Assembly: GCA_903825465.1 (NCBI GenBank)
Contig: CAIKAR010000030.1
Location: 1-64,000, forward strand
Length of the DNA: 64,000 nucleotides
Direction: 5' to 3'
DNA from: an uncultured Hyphomicrobiales bacterium
GTDB taxonomy: Bacteria; Pseudomonadota; Alphaproteobacteria; Rhizobiales; Beijerinckiaceae
Shown: positions 26,100 through 35,065 of the stretch, piece after piece
Numbering within the stretch: the stretch's first letter is position 1
How the letters are laid out: each line of letters opens with the position of its first letter
The notes under the pieces: generated by a model
What the model was told of the DNA's origin: nothing
The model's input: only the letters and a program-made list of their open reading frames with translations
Databases searched by the model: none
Translations under genes and position numbers: made by a program

Positions 26100-26129
26100 C
26101 GCCGCCCCCGGGGCGGCGTATTGATTTTT
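26100..26129 (+). terminator. Terminator-like hairpin in the argD leader
   Basis: CGCCGCCCC (26100-26108) and GGGGCGGCG (26110-26118) are perfectly complementary about a single base, and a T-rich run follows directly (26119-26129). It lies between the likely transcription start and the argD ATG at 26153, so it could act as an attenuator of the arg operon. If transcription passes the preceding gene it could also terminate that transcript. Confidence 0.5.
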
Positions 26130-26152
26130 CAGGCCGAAAGCGAGCCGCTCCC

Positions 26153-27379
26153 ATGTCCGACACCGCGCAGAACACGCAAGCCTCCGACGCCGCGATTCTT
26201 CCCACCTACGCCCGCGCGCCCGTGGCTTTCGAGCGCGGCGAGGGCTCGTGGCTGGTGGCGACGGACGGCGCGCGCTATCTCGACTTCGGCGCCGGCATCG
26301 CCGTGTGCGCGCTCGGCCATTCGCATCCCCACATGATCGCCGAGTTGACCGCGCAGGCCCAAAAGCTCTGGCATGTCTCGAACCTGTATCATATTCCGCA
26401 GGCCGAGCGGCTGGCCAAGCGCCTCGTCGAAACGACTTTCGCGGATTATGTGTTTTTCACCAATTCCGGCGTCGAGGCGGTCGAAGGCGCGATCAAGACC
26501 GCGCGAAAATACCAGGCGGCGAGCGGCCATCCCGAAAAATTCCGGCTGATCACCTTCGACGGCGCGTTCCATGGCCGGACGCTTGCGGGCATCGCGGCGG
26601 GCGGCAACCAGAAATACATCGACGGCTTCGGACCCAAGGTCGATGGCTTCGACCAGGCGCCGTGGGGCGATCTGGAAGCGGTCAAGGCGCTGATTGGCCC
26701 GGAGACCGCCGGCGTTCTCGTCGAACCCATCCAGGGCGAAGGCGGCGTGCGCACGCCGCCAGCCGGCTTTTTGCGCGGCCTGCGGGAAATCTGCGACCAA
26801 CACGGTCTCGTGCTTGTCATGGACGAGGTGCAATCCGGCGTTGGGCGGACGGGCAAGTTGTTCGCGCACGAAATCTACGGCGTTAAGCCCGACATCATGG
26901 CGATCGCCAAGGGCATCGGCGGCGGCTTTCCGCTGGGCGCGTTTCTGGCGACGCGCGAAGCGGGCAAGGGCATGGTTGTGGGCTCGCACGGCACGACGTT
27001 CGGCGGCAACCCGCTCGCCACGGCCTGCGGCAACGCGGTGCTCGATGTCGTGCTCGCCGAGGGATTTCTCGACGAAGTCCAGCGCAAGGGGCTGTTGCTG
27101 AAACAGCGGCTGGCCCAGTTGCAGGACGCCCATCCAAAAGTCATCGCGGAGATTCGCGGCGAGGGCCTGTTTGTCGGCGTTCGCTTGCGCACGCCGAACG
27201 CCGACTTCGCCGTCGCGGCGCGCGACGAGCGGATGCTGGTCATCCCCGCTCTCGACAACACCATCCGCCTGCTGCCGCCGCTGACGGTTTCCGACGCGGA
27301 GCTGGACGAGGCCATCGCCCGCCTCGACCGCGCCTGCGGCGTCGCCGAAGCCAAGCTCGCGGCGGAACAAAAGCAATGA
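26153..27379 (+). CDS. argD: Acetylornithine aminotransferase
   Basis: A 408-residue class-III PLP aminotransferase. It makes N-acetylornithine from N-acetylglutamate semialdehyde, and in many bacteria also serves in lysine synthesis. Motifs include [81 protein letters not shown] and the PLP Lys in [14 protein letters not shown] (near residue 252). Length is standard. The last bases overlap the argF start (ATGA), so the genes are co-translated. A sigma70-like promoter and a terminator-like hairpin precede it. Confidence 0.95.
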   Translation: MSDTAQNTQASDAAILPTYARAPVAFERGEGSWLVATDGARYLDFGAGIAVCALGHSHPHMIAELTAQAQKLWHVSNLYHIPQAERLAKRLVETTFADYVFFTNSGVEAVEGAIKTARKYQAASGHPEKFRLITFDGAFHGRTLAGIAAGGNQKYIDGFGPKVDGFDQAPWGDLEAVKALIGPETAGVLVEPIQGEGGVRTPPAGFLRGLREICDQHGLVLVMDEVQSGVGRTGKLFAHEIYGVKPDIMAIAKGIGGGFPLGAFLATREAGKGMVVGSHGTTFGGNPLATACGNAVLDVVLAEGFLDEVQRKGLLLKQRLAQLQDAHPKVIAEIRGEGLFVGVRLRTPNADFAVAARDERMLVIPALDNTIRLLPPLTVSDAELDEAIARLDRACGVAEAKLAAEQKQ

Positions 27380-28308
27380 GCGCGCCGCGGCATTTTCTCG
27401 ACCTGACGGAAGTTCCCGCGACCGAGTTGCGGCGCGTGCTCGACGGAGCCGCGCGCATCAAGGCCACGTGGCGCAAGGGCGAACGCGCGGCGTCTCGGCC
27501 GCTCGACGGCAAGGTGCTGGCGATGATTTTCGATCGCCCGTCGACGCGCACGCGGGTCTCCTTCGATGTCGGCATGCGCCAGCTCGGCGGCGAAACGCTG
27601 ATGCTGACCGGCGCGGAAATGCAGCTCGGCCGCGGCGAAACCATCGCCGACACCGCGCGGGTCCTGTCGCGCTACGTCGACGCGATCATGATCCGCATTC
27701 TTGACCACAGCGATCTGCTGGAACTCGCCGAACACGCGACCGTGCCGGTGGTCAACGGCCTCACCAAGCGCTCGCATCCCTGCCAGGTGATGGCGGACGT
27801 GCTGACGTTCGAGGAACACCGCGGGCCGATCAAGGGCCGCACGGTCGCCTGGACCGGCGATTCCAACAATGTGTTGGCGAGCTGGATCCACGCCGCGCCG
27901 GCCTTCGACTTCGCCATCAATGTCGCGACGCCGCCGGAGCTCGCGCCGCCACCGAGGCTTCTCGAATGGGCGGCGAAAGCGGGCGCGCGCCTCCACCTGA
28001 CGGGGGATCCGTTCGAAGCGGTCGACGGCGCGGCCGCGGTCATTTCGGACTGCTGGGTGTCGATGGGCGACGAGGAAGAGGCGCGCCATCGCCACAATCT
28101 GCTGCAACCCTACCAGGTCAATAAAAAGCTGATGGCCGCCGCGGCGAAGGACGCCGTGTTCATGCACTGCCTGCCGGCCCACCGCGGCGAAGAGGTGACC
28201 GACGAAGTCATCGACGGCCCGCAGTCCATCGTCTTCGACGAGGCGGAGAACCGCATGCACGCGCAGAAGGGCGTGCTCGCCTGGTGCCTCGGAGCCCTGC
28301 CCGCATGA
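27376..28308 (+). CDS. argF: Ornithine carbamoyltransferase
   Basis: A 310-residue enzyme that joins ornithine and carbamoyl phosphate to give citrulline. The carbamoyl-phosphate loop ([14 protein letters not shown]), HPCQ motif ([19 protein letters not shown]), ornithine-side SMG motif ([11 protein letters not shown]) and HCLP motif ([13 protein letters not shown]) are all intact. It overlaps argD upstream and hslO downstream, each by an ATGA junction, so stoichiometric expression of the three is likely. Confidence 0.96.
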   Translation: MSAPRHFLDLTEVPATELRRVLDGAARIKATWRKGERAASRPLDGKVLAMIFDRPSTRTRVSFDVGMRQLGGETLMLTGAEMQLGRGETIADTARVLSRYVDAIMIRILDHSDLLELAEHATVPVVNGLTKRSHPCQVMADVLTFEEHRGPIKGRTVAWTGDSNNVLASWIHAAPAFDFAINVATPPELAPPPRLLEWAAKAGARLHLTGDPFEAVDGAAAVISDCWVSMGDEEEARHRHNLLQPYQVNKKLMAAAAKDAVFMHCLPAHRGEEVTDEVIDGPQSIVFDEAENRMHAQKGVLAWCLGALPA

Positions 28309-29270
28309 ACGCGCCCGCGCGCGCCCCCAGCGATATCGGGGGCGACGATTGCGTGCTGCCCTTCGCCGTCGAGGCGCTCGACGTGCGCGGTCGCGTCGCG
28401 CGGCTTGGCCCGGCCATCGACGCCATCCTGTCGCGGCACGCCTATCCGCCGCCGGTGGCGCGGCTGCTGGGCGAGGCCGCGGCGCTGACCGCGCTGCTGG
28501 CGACCGCGCTGAAAATCGACGGGCGCTTTCAGCTGCAAACGAAGAGCGACGGCCCGGTCGATATGATCGTCGTCGATTTCGACGCGCCTGACCGGCTGCG
28601 CGCCTTCGCGCGCTTCAACGCCGAGCGGCTGGACCTTTCCGCCCCCCGCGCCGACCTTCTGGGCAGCGGCCACCTCGCGCTCACGATCGAGCAGGGCGCG
28701 GAACTCACGCGCTATCAGGGCATCGTCGCGCTGGAAGGGCAGGGGCTCGAAGCCGCGGCGCACGAGTATTTCCGCCAGTCCGAGCAAATCCCGACCTACG
28801 TGCGCCTCGCGGTAGCGCAGTCCGTCACGCCGGAGGGTTCGCAATGGCGCGCCGGCGGCATGCTCACGCAGTTCCTGCCGAGCGCCCCAGAGCGGCGCCC
28901 CATGACCGACATCGATCCCGGCGACGCGCCGCCGGGGGTCGCCGCGCCCGAGGCGGTGGAGGACGACGCCTGGACGGAAGCCAAGCTGCTCGCGGCGACG
29001 GTGGAAGATCACGAACTCGTCGATCCCCTGCTGTCGAGCGAGCGGCTGCTGTACCGCCTGTTCCACGAGCGCGGGGTCAAGGTGTTCGAGCCGGCCGACG
29101 TGCTCGACCGCTGCCGTTGCTCCGACGAGCGGGTGCGAACGATGTTGCGAAACTTTTCCGCCGCCGACCGCCGCGACATGGTCGGCGAGGACGGCAAGAT
29201 CGGCGTCACCTGCGAATTCTGTTCGACGAAGCGGGAATACGCGCCGGAAGAGTTCGACGGCGCGAAATAA
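28305..29270 (+). CDS. hslO: Redox-regulated chaperone Hsp33
   Basis: A 321-residue holdase activated by oxidative unfolding. The N-terminal domain is typical ([55 protein letters not shown]). The zinc switch is complete: a CRC pair near residues 269-271 and a CEFC pair near 303-306, the four cysteines that release zinc on oxidation. It is a little longer than the E. coli protein. The start at 28305 gives an ATGA overlap with argF; seven extra in-frame codons lie upstream but inside argF. Coupling of hslO to arginine genes is seen in other Alphaproteobacteria, reason unclear. Confidence 0.95.
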   Translation: MNAPARAPSDIGGDDCVLPFAVEALDVRGRVARLGPAIDAILSRHAYPPPVARLLGEAAALTALLATALKIDGRFQLQTKSDGPVDMIVVDFDAPDRLRAFARFNAERLDLSAPRADLLGSGHLALTIEQGAELTRYQGIVALEGQGLEAAAHEYFRQSEQIPTYVRLAVAQSVTPEGSQWRAGGMLTQFLPSAPERRPMTDIDPGDAPPGVAAPEAVEDDAWTEAKLLAATVEDHELVDPLLSSERLLYRLFHERGVKVFEPADVLDRCRCSDERVRTMLRNFSAADRRDMVGEDGKIGVTCEFCSTKREYAPEEFDGAK

Positions 29271-29279
29271 AAGCCTGAC

Positions 29280-30038
29280 CTATAACCCCGGGCCTTTCGC
29301 CGCCGCCAATATGGCGCCGAGCTTCGGTCCCTGATTGGCCTGCAACATCACCGCGTAGCCGTCGGAATCGCCTTGCTTCAGGCCCATTTCGTCGATTTCG
29401 TAACGCGCGGGCTGGCCCATCCAGTTGCCCGCTTTTTCCATGCCGCGCACGATGTTTGTGTAGGTGACCGAGCGCCCCGCGTTTTCGCCGCGGCCAATCG
29501 CGACCGTCCGCGATTTAGCCAATCGCAGCACCCACAACGCGCCCCATTTGCCCGCGCCCTCCGGCGCGCCGCCGACCTCGGCGATCAAATGGCCGCCTTC
29601 CATATGGGTTTTTAGCGAGACCTTCAGCGCGCCCTGTTCGCCGGCGGCGAGTTGCGTCGCGGCGTCGAGTTCCGTCGGATCGCTGCCGACGGCGTGGCGC
29701 AACCCGTCGATGACCGCCTGTGGCGTATACACCGCGCCATCGCCGCGCGACTGGGCGTAAGCTTTCTGCCGCGCGGTGTAGGCGGGCGAGGCGAACGTGT
29801 CCTTCCAGCCGATATAGTCCCAATAATCAACGGGAAACGACAAAACGAGCGTGTCCGCCTCCCGGGCCATCTTCGCCGCGAGCACGTCGGCTGGCGGACA
29901 GGAGGAACAGCCCTGGCTGGTGAAGAATTCAACAACGCGGCCAATGGTTTGCGCGCGCGCGCCGCTGGAAAACGCGAACGAAAGCGCCAGCGCCGCGGAA
30001 GCCAACAGTGTCGCGCGAACTGCACCCATCGACAGCAT
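29280..30038 (-). CDS. Secreted DUF1223 thioredoxin-like protein
   Basis: About 252 residues with a signal peptide (ATLLASAALALSFAFSSGA, cleavage near ARAQT). The mature protein starts with VVEFFTSQGCSSCPPADVLA, a thioredoxin-fold CXXC, then VLSFPVDYWDYIGWKDTFAS and YTPQAVIDG, all hallmarks of DUF1223. Acts presumably in the periplasm; substrate unknown. ATGs at 30038 and 30029 are both possible starts; I took the longer with an uncharged start to the signal. It converges on hslO with nine bases between stops. Confidence 0.85.
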   Translation of the reverse strand: MLSMGAVRATLLASAALALSFAFSSGARAQTIGRVVEFFTSQGCSSCPPADVLAAKMAREADTLVLSFPVDYWDYIGWKDTFASPAYTARQKAYAQSRGDGAVYTPQAVIDGLRHAVGSDPTELDAATQLAAGEQGALKVSLKTHMEGGHLIAEVGGAPEGAGKWGALWVLRLAKSRTVAIGRGENAGRSVTYTNIVRGMEKAGNWMGQPARYEIDEMGLKQGDSDGYAVMLQANQGPKLGAILAAAKGPGL

Positions 30039-30122
30039 CTCGAAAACAGGGAACCACCCCCTAGGTATCCCAACATGGCCGCCAAGGCCACTCACGTCCT
30101 GGTGACCCGCGGCGAGGCGCTG

Positions 30123-31298
30123 CTATCGCCCCGAGCGCAGCGCGTTCAACACCCGGGTCGCGGCGCGGCCGTCCTGCGGCAGGCCGGCGCGGGCCTGATA
30201 GGCGACGATCGCGGCGCGGGTCTTGTCGCCGACGTTGCCGTCGGGATCGCCAACCGCGTAGCCGCGCTGGTTGAGCAGCGACTGGATTTCCTTGCGCTCG
30301 GGACGGCCAACGCCGGGATCGTCGGTCGGCCAGGGTGTCTTGAACGTTCCGCCGCCCCGTATTCTGTCGGATAAGTACGCCACCGCCAGCACATAGGATT
30401 CGGCGGCGTTGTAGCCATAGATGGCGTCGAAGTTGCGCGTCGTCAGAAAAGCCGGCCCATTGCGGCCAGCCGCGAGATAGAGGCCGTAAGAGCCCTCCGG
30501 CAGCGGTTTGCCATCGGCGCGGCGCAAGCCCTGCGCGCTCCAATAGGCTGCCGGATGCTTGCGGGTCCGGCCCACCTCGCCGGAGTAGCCCTGCGGCAAT
30601 TCCACCTCGTATCCCCAATGAAGGCCCGACACCCAGCCCGCGTGCTTCAACAGATTGGCGCTGGAGCCGAGCGCGTCGGGAACGGACCCCACCACGTCGC
30701 GGCGCCCATTTCCCTCGAGATCCACCGCGAGCCGCTGATAGGTCGATGGCATGAACTGGGTCTGCCCGAAGGCGCCCGCCCATGAGCCGATCAACTGGTC
30801 CTGCGCGATGTCGCCGTGCTCGATGATTTTCAGGGTCGCGAACAATTCGCCGCGGAAAAACGCCTGCCGCCGCCCTTCACAGGACAAGGTCGCCAGCGAC
30901 TGCACCAGCGGGCGCTTGCCCAGGTTGCGGCCGAAATCGGTTTCAACGCCCCAGATCGCGACCAACACCGAGGGATCGACGCCAAAGCGCTGCTCGGCGG
31001 CGCGCAGGGCCGAGGCCTGCTCGCGCATGCGGGCGCGGCCGTCGGCGACGCGCTCGTCGTCCACCGCGCCGGCAATGTAGTCCCAGATCGCGGTTTTGAA
31101 TTCGGGCTGCTTGTCGAGAAAGCTCGCCGCGTCGCTGGGTTCAAGACCGCGCGTCGCCTGATCGAACGTCGCCGGGGACACGCCGCGCGAGGGAGCCTCG
31201 CCCCGCAGCGAGGCGAGGCAGGACTGAAAGTCGGCGCGGGCCGGCTGCGCGGAGAGCAGCGCGGCGGCTATGGCGAGGGGGAGGATCGAATCGCGCAT
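30123..31298 (-). CDS. Lytic murein transglycosylase (MltB type) with peptidoglycan-binding domain
   Basis: A 391-residue-scale periplasmic enzyme that cleaves glycan strands of peptidoglycan to 1,6-anhydro-muropeptides. Signal peptide MRDSILPLAIAAALLSAQPA, cleavage near ARADF. The SLT_2 domain shows LVAIWGVETDFGRNLGKRPL with the catalytic Glu, FGQTQFMPSTYQRLAVDLEG and AWYSG-equivalent region. A peptidoglycan-binding repeat closes the protein (IQSLLNQRGYAVGDPDGNVG, TRAAIVAYQARAGLP). The start at 31298 puts the signal at the N-terminus; the frame is open to 31382 but upstream residues are not signal-like. It is divergent from an acyltransferase gene across a region holding a perfect CtrA-type site. 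Confidence 0.9.
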   Translation of the reverse strand: MRDSILPLAIAAALLSAQPARADFQSCLASLRGEAPSRGVSPATFDQATRGLEPSDAASFLDKQPEFKTAIWDYIAGAVDDERVADGRARMREQASALRAAEQRFGVDPSVLVAIWGVETDFGRNLGKRPLVQSLATLSCEGRRQAFFRGELFATLKIIEHGDIAQDQLIGSWAGAFGQTQFMPSTYQRLAVDLEGNGRRDVVGSVPDALGSSANLLKHAGWVSGLHWGYEVELPQGYSGEVGRTRKHPAAYWSAQGLRRADGKPLPEGSYGLYLAAGRNGPAFLTTRNFDAIYGYNAAESYVLAVAYLSDRIRGGGTFKTPWPTDDPGVGRPERKEIQSLLNQRGYAVGDPDGNVGDKTRAAIVAYQARAGLPQDGRAATRVLNALRSGR

Positions 31299-31408
31299 GG
31301 CCGGAAAATAGCAGATTTCCCGGGGGATCGCGAAAACGCCAACGCGCGCGTCGTGAAGAAGCGATGTCTGTCGGCGTCTCAATTAACTTTTCCGCGCGGC
31401 GTTAATCG

Positions 31409-31423
31409 TTAACCAGCGATTAA
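31409..31423 (-). promoter_or_regulatory. CtrA-type site between the transglycosylase and acyltransferase genes
   Basis: TTAA-N7-TTAA, an exact match to the CtrA consensus; read on the minus strand it is TTAA-TCGCTGG-TTAAC, including the trailing C. Another TTAA lies at 31402-31405. It is 111 bp upstream of the mltB-type gene and 84 bp upstream of the acyltransferase. Cell-cycle control is inferred from the motif. Confidence 0.5.
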
Positions 31424-31506
31424 TTGGACCCCCCGCCGGCGGCGGCGTAATTTCGTCCTTCACCGAAGCGCCACCGTGAGGCGGCGAACGGCGTCTGGAG
31501 GCCATC

Positions 31507-32595
31507 ATGACGCGATCCAGCACAAGCGCTCCCCGGCTCGCGGGATTGGACAGTCTTCGACTGATGGCCGCGGCCTGGGTCGCCTGTTCTCACGGCGCGC
31601 GCCTGCCCTTGGAACACATGGTTTCAGGCGACGGCCCCGTCGCTCAGGGGCTCGTCGCGCTCAACAACGGCCTGTTCAACGGCGTGGCCGCGGCGATGCT
31701 GTTCTTCGTGATCTCCGGCCTTGTGATCCACCACGCCAACGTCGGGCTCGAAGCCATCGACATCCCGGGCCACTATGTCAGGCGCCTTCTCCGCGTCGCC
31801 CCGCCGCTCTTCGTCATGCAGATCGTTTGTTTGCTGATGGGGCCAAAATTCCAGATCGAGCTCAACGACGTTCTCTGGAGCGTCTATTGCGAGATCGCGT
31901 TTTATCTCGCCTATCCCTTGTTGTTCCCGTTGTTTCGCCGCGTTGGCGCCGAGCGCGTGTTCATGGCCTCAAGCGTTCCCTCGGCGATCGCCATCGCCCT
32001 CACGTGGCCGACGTCCTATCATTCGATGTTGCCGCTTCCGGCGCTCCTCGCCATCGGCGCGCCCTGTCTTCTGCTGGGTTGCCTGCTGGCGGAGAAGCTG
32101 GCGGCAGGCAAAGCCATTGATGTCGGCGGCGCCATCTGGGCGTGGCGCGCGGCGGCGATCGCCTTGTCGGCCGCGATGAAGCTGCCAGTGACGCATGGGC
32201 CTTTTCACGTCGGCTATCCAGCCGGCCACTGGATATTCGCGATCTTCTCGTTTTTCTGGCTGAGCCGCGAGGTCGGCTATTTCGCTCATCGAGCGCCGCC
32301 GCGGCTGACGGAAGCCGGCGGAGCCATGTCCTATTCGTTATATCTCGTGCATTTCCCCGTGCTTGGATTGTTTCTGGTTTCGGAAACGGCGGGCGCGCCG
32401 TTGCGCGGAATTTTCGGCCACGGCGCCGGCGCGTGGCTGGCCGCGTGGGGACTTTGGATCGCTGGGATCGCGATGGCGACGCTCGTGTTTCACGTTTTCA
32501 TCGAGGCGCCGTTCCACCGCCTCGCCAGAAAATTGGGACGCAGGGTCGCGGAGCGCGCGCGGCGAACCCGGACCCGGCGCGAAGTCACCGCGTAA
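31507..32595 (+). CDS. Acyltransferase 3 family membrane protein
   Basis: A 362-residue integral membrane protein with about ten helices. The acyltransferase-3 signature is present: Arg18 and His29 with ten residues between (LDSLRLMAAAWVACSHG), FFVISGLVIHH and YVRRLLRVAPPLFVMQ, and the late AMSYSLYLVHFPVLGLF. Members transfer acetyl or succinyl groups to surface sugars such as O-antigen, exopolysaccharide or peptidoglycan. The target here is unknown. Its 3' end overlaps the convergent hydrolase gene by 11 bases. Confidence 0.88.
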   Translation: MTRSSTSAPRLAGLDSLRLMAAAWVACSHGARLPLEHMVSGDGPVAQGLVALNNGLFNGVAAAMLFFVISGLVIHHANVGLEAIDIPGHYVRRLLRVAPPLFVMQIVCLLMGPKFQIELNDVLWSVYCEIAFYLAYPLLFPLFRRVGAERVFMASSVPSAIAIALTWPTSYHSMLPLPALLAIGAPCLLLGCLLAEKLAAGKAIDVGGAIWAWRAAAIALSAAMKLPVTHGPFHVGYPAGHWIFAIFSFFWLSREVGYFAHRAPPRLTEAGGAMSYSLYLVHFPVLGLFLVSETAGAPLRGIFGHGAGAWLAAWGLWIAGIAMATLVFHVFIEAPFHRLARKLGRRVAERARRTRTRREVTA

Positions 32596-33379
32596 AATCG
32601 AGGACAGCGGCGGCGACGGCGGCGGGATTGTCGAGGTCGGCGAGGTGCCCGGCGTCCGATATTGTGCGAACCTTGGCGCCGGGTATCGCGGCCTGCCATT
32701 TCGCCAGCAGGGCGGACGACACCACCTGGTCGCGATCGCCGCGCAACAACAGCGTCGGCCGCGAAATCATGGGCGCCCGTTTCGCCACGCCCGAATTGCC
32801 GAGGGGCCACAGAAGACGCGCGGCGGCCTCCGCTGCGCGCGCGGCGTCAATCTCCCATTCCACGTCGTTCGCGCTCGCCGACGGCGCGACATGCGCCCGC
32901 CAAAGCCCGGGATCGGCGCAGAGAAACGCGGGATATTCATCCGCCCGGCGCGCGAACATGTCGGCGGGCGGCGCGGCCTCGTCGTAATATCCCAGCGGAG
33001 AAATCAGCGCGAGCCGTCTGACGCTGCCCGGCCAAAGCGCGGCGATCTCCGCGGCGAGCGCGCCGCCGACGCTCGCGCCGATCAAGTCCGCGCCTTCGAG
33101 CCCCGCGGCCATGAAAATCCGCCGCGCGGCCACCACCCAGTCGAACTGCGTGTCGAGATCGAGATGCGCCCGCCCGCCGCCCGGAAAACCTGGCAGGGAC
33201 GGCGCGACGACCTCGCGGCGCTTCGACAACTCGTCGAGAAACGGCGTCCAGCGCGGCAAGCCGCCCCATCCCGCGAAATAGCCGACACGAGGGCCCGCGC
33301 CCTTGCGCCAGACGCGGATGTCGTGGCCGTCCAGGTCGATGATGGATTGGTCGATGGCGGAGTCTTGGGGAGGGTTCAT
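32585..33379 (-). CDS. Alpha/beta hydrolase
   Basis: A 264-residue serine hydrolase of the alpha/beta fold. The nucleophile elbow is GASVGG (Ser near residue 102), the acid lies in LLLRGDRDQVV and the catalytic His in ISDAGHLADLDNP. VVAPSLPGFPGG supplies the oxyanion-side pattern. It is the last gene of a same-strand set with an LLM monooxygenase (10 bp upstream), a pterin-dehydratase-like gene and a cytochrome c, which suggests it hydrolyses an ester or ring product of the oxygenase. The substrate is unknown. Confidence 0.88.
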   Translation of the reverse strand: MNPPQDSAIDQSIIDLDGHDIRVWRKGAGPRVGYFAGWGGLPRWTPFLDELSKRREVVAPSLPGFPGGGRAHLDLDTQFDWVVAARRIFMAAGLEGADLIGASVGGALAAEIAALWPGSVRRLALISPLGYYDEAAPPADMFARRADEYPAFLCADPGLWRAHVAPSASANDVEWEIDAARAAEAAARLLWPLGNSGVAKRAPMISRPTLLLRGDRDQVVSSALLAKWQAAIPGAKVRTISDAGHLADLDNPAAVAAAVLDFTR

Positions 33380-33389
33380 GGCGGCCGCG

Positions 33390-34613
33390 TCACTCCGCCG
33401 CCACGCTTGAGGCCGCGAACGGCTTCGGCCACCAGTGGTCTTCGTAGTCGCCGAACAAGCCCTTCAGTTTCGGGATCACTTTCTCCGCGAAAAGCCGCGT
33501 GTTGGTGAACGTCGTTTCCTTGCTCATGTCGCCGAAGTGCAGCAACGGCATGAGTTGACCCACATGCAGCGAGGTCGCGACCTCGCGAATCTGCTCGACC
33601 ACTTCGTCAGGCGTGCCCAGCACGACGTAGCCCTCGTCGACGATCTCGCTCATTTCCGTGGCGCGGCGACGCTTCGAGCGGTCGGCGACGCGCGCCACCT
33701 GCCCGGTCAACCCGGCGCGCTGCGTCTCCTCGGTCACATAGCCCGCCGGGCCCGCGTAGCGTGGATCGATGTGCTGGCACCGGCCGTAGAAATATTCCGC
33801 CGGCCCCGTGTAGAGATCCAGCGCCTGCTGGCGGCTTTCGGCGACGCCGACGAATTGCAGGAATCCGGCGCGATAGGGATTGCGCTCCTTGCCGGCCTGA
33901 TCGACCACTTTCCAGAAGCCCTTCATCGTGTCTTGCGCGATCTTGTAGCCGCCATAGGACAGGTAGCAGTAGACGTAGTCGTTATCGACGCAGAAGTCCC
34001 ATGTCTCGACGGAGCCGCCGCCGGGAATCCAGATCGGTGGATGCGGCTTCTGGATCGGCCGCGGCCACGCGTTGACATGCGCCTGTTGCGTGAAGCGTCC
34101 GTTGAAGGCGAAGGGCTTCGGCTCCGTCCAGGCGCGCACAATCAGGTCGTGGGCCTCGTGGTAGCGCTGGCGCAACTGGCTCGGGTTCGTCGAATAGGCG
34201 AAACAGGTGTCCATCGGCGTGCCGACGGGAAAGCCAGCGATGAGGCGCCCGCCCGACACGCAGTCGATCATGGCGAACTCCTCCGCCACGCGCGTCGGCG
34301 GATTGTAGAGCGCGATCGAATTGCCGAGCACGCAGATTTTCGCGTCTTTCGTGGCGCGCGCCAACGCCATGGCGACGAGGTTGGGCGACGGCATCAAGCC
34401 ATAGGCGTTCGAGTGGTGCTCGTTGACGCAGATCGCGTCGAAACCGACCTTCGCCGCGTATTCAAGCTCGTCGAAATAGTCGTTGTACATCTGGTGGGCG
34501 CGGGCGGGATCGAACAGCGCGGGATCAATGTCCACCCACACGGAGGGATTTTTCGCGCGGAAATCCGCCGGCAAATCCATGTAGGGCATCAGATGAAACC
34601 AAAGAAAATTCAC
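33390..34613 (-). CDS. LLM-class flavin-dependent monooxygenase
   Basis: A 407-residue luciferase-like enzyme. The N-terminus (FLWFHLMPYMDLPADF), EYAAKVGFDAICVNEHHSNA, YNPPTRVAEEFAMIDCVSGG and KPHPPIWIPGGGSVETWDF define the family, with the FMN-site segment in the third. It would insert one O2 atom into an unknown organic substrate using FMNH2. It sits 51 bp after a pterin-4a-carbinolamine dehydratase-like gene and 10 bp before an alpha/beta hydrolase on the same strand. It differs clearly in sequence from the LLM proteins at 22847 and 41430. Confidence 0.88.
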   Translation of the reverse strand: MNFLWFHLMPYMDLPADFRAKNPSVWVDIDPALFDPARAHQMYNDYFDELEYAAKVGFDAICVNEHHSNAYGLMPSPNLVAMALARATKDAKICVLGNSIALYNPPTRVAEEFAMIDCVSGGRLIAGFPVGTPMDTCFAYSTNPSQLRQRYHEAHDLIVRAWTEPKPFAFNGRFTQQAHVNAWPRPIQKPHPPIWIPGGGSVETWDFCVDNDYVYCYLSYGGYKIAQDTMKGFWKVVDQAGKERNPYRAGFLQFVGVAESRQQALDLYTGPAEYFYGRCQHIDPRYAGPAGYVTEETQRAGLTGQVARVADRSKRRRATEMSEIVDEGYVVLGTPDEVVEQIREVATSLHVGQLMPLLHFGDMSKETTFTNTRLFAEKVIPKLKGLFGDYEDHWWPKPFAASSVAAE

Positions 34614-34664
34614 GCGAACTCCCCCTCGGCGGCGCCCGCGTTGTCAAAAGTCCGGGCGGACGGA

Positions 34665-35045
34665 TCAATCGTCGTAGACCAGATAGGCGTGCGCGGGCTC
34701 CGCCGGCGTCCCTTCCAGCGCCCCGCCCTCCTTCGCCGGCCGCCATTGCAGCAGCGACTCGATTTTCGCGGCGAGATCGAAGTCGCGGTCGGTTATTCCG
34801 CCGGCTTCGTGCGTGTCGAGGCGGACTTCGACGGCGGGATAGGTCGCGCGCAACTCGGGGTGGTGCCAGGCCATTTCGGCGAGGTGGGCAATGGCGTTCA
34901 CCGCCATCGTGGTGCCCTTCCAACCACAAGTGCGATAGGTCCGGCACAGCGAGCCCTTGTCGAGCCGCCAATGCCGGAGTTCGCCTTTCAGGCGGGCGAG
35001 GACTTCGGCGTCGGTGTAAACCGCGAGTGGTTTGCGTTTCGCCAT
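34665..35045 (-). CDS. Pterin-4a-carbinolamine dehydratase-like protein
   Basis: A 126-residue protein from ATG at 35045, with AGGAGAGG upstream. The active-site pattern is complete: AWHHPELRATYPAVEVRLDT followed by HEAGGITDRDFDLA. His61, His62, His79 and Asp88 fall at the same numbers as the catalytic residues I recall for the rat enzyme. Classical members dehydrate 4a-hydroxytetrahydropterin made by phenylalanine hydroxylase, but no such hydroxylase is present here. Instead it sits between a cytochrome c gene and a flavin monooxygenase gene. The C-terminus is about 20 residues longer than usual. A role with a 4a-hydroxyflavin is discussed as a finding. Confidence 0.8.
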   Translation of the reverse strand: MAKRKPLAVYTDAEVLARLKGELRHWRLDKGSLCRTYRTCGWKGTTMAVNAIAHLAEMAWHHPELRATYPAVEVRLDTHEAGGITDRDFDLAAKIESLLQWRPAKEGGALEGTPAEPAHAYLVYDD

Positions 35046-35065
35046 GAGTCCTCTCCTTATGTCGG

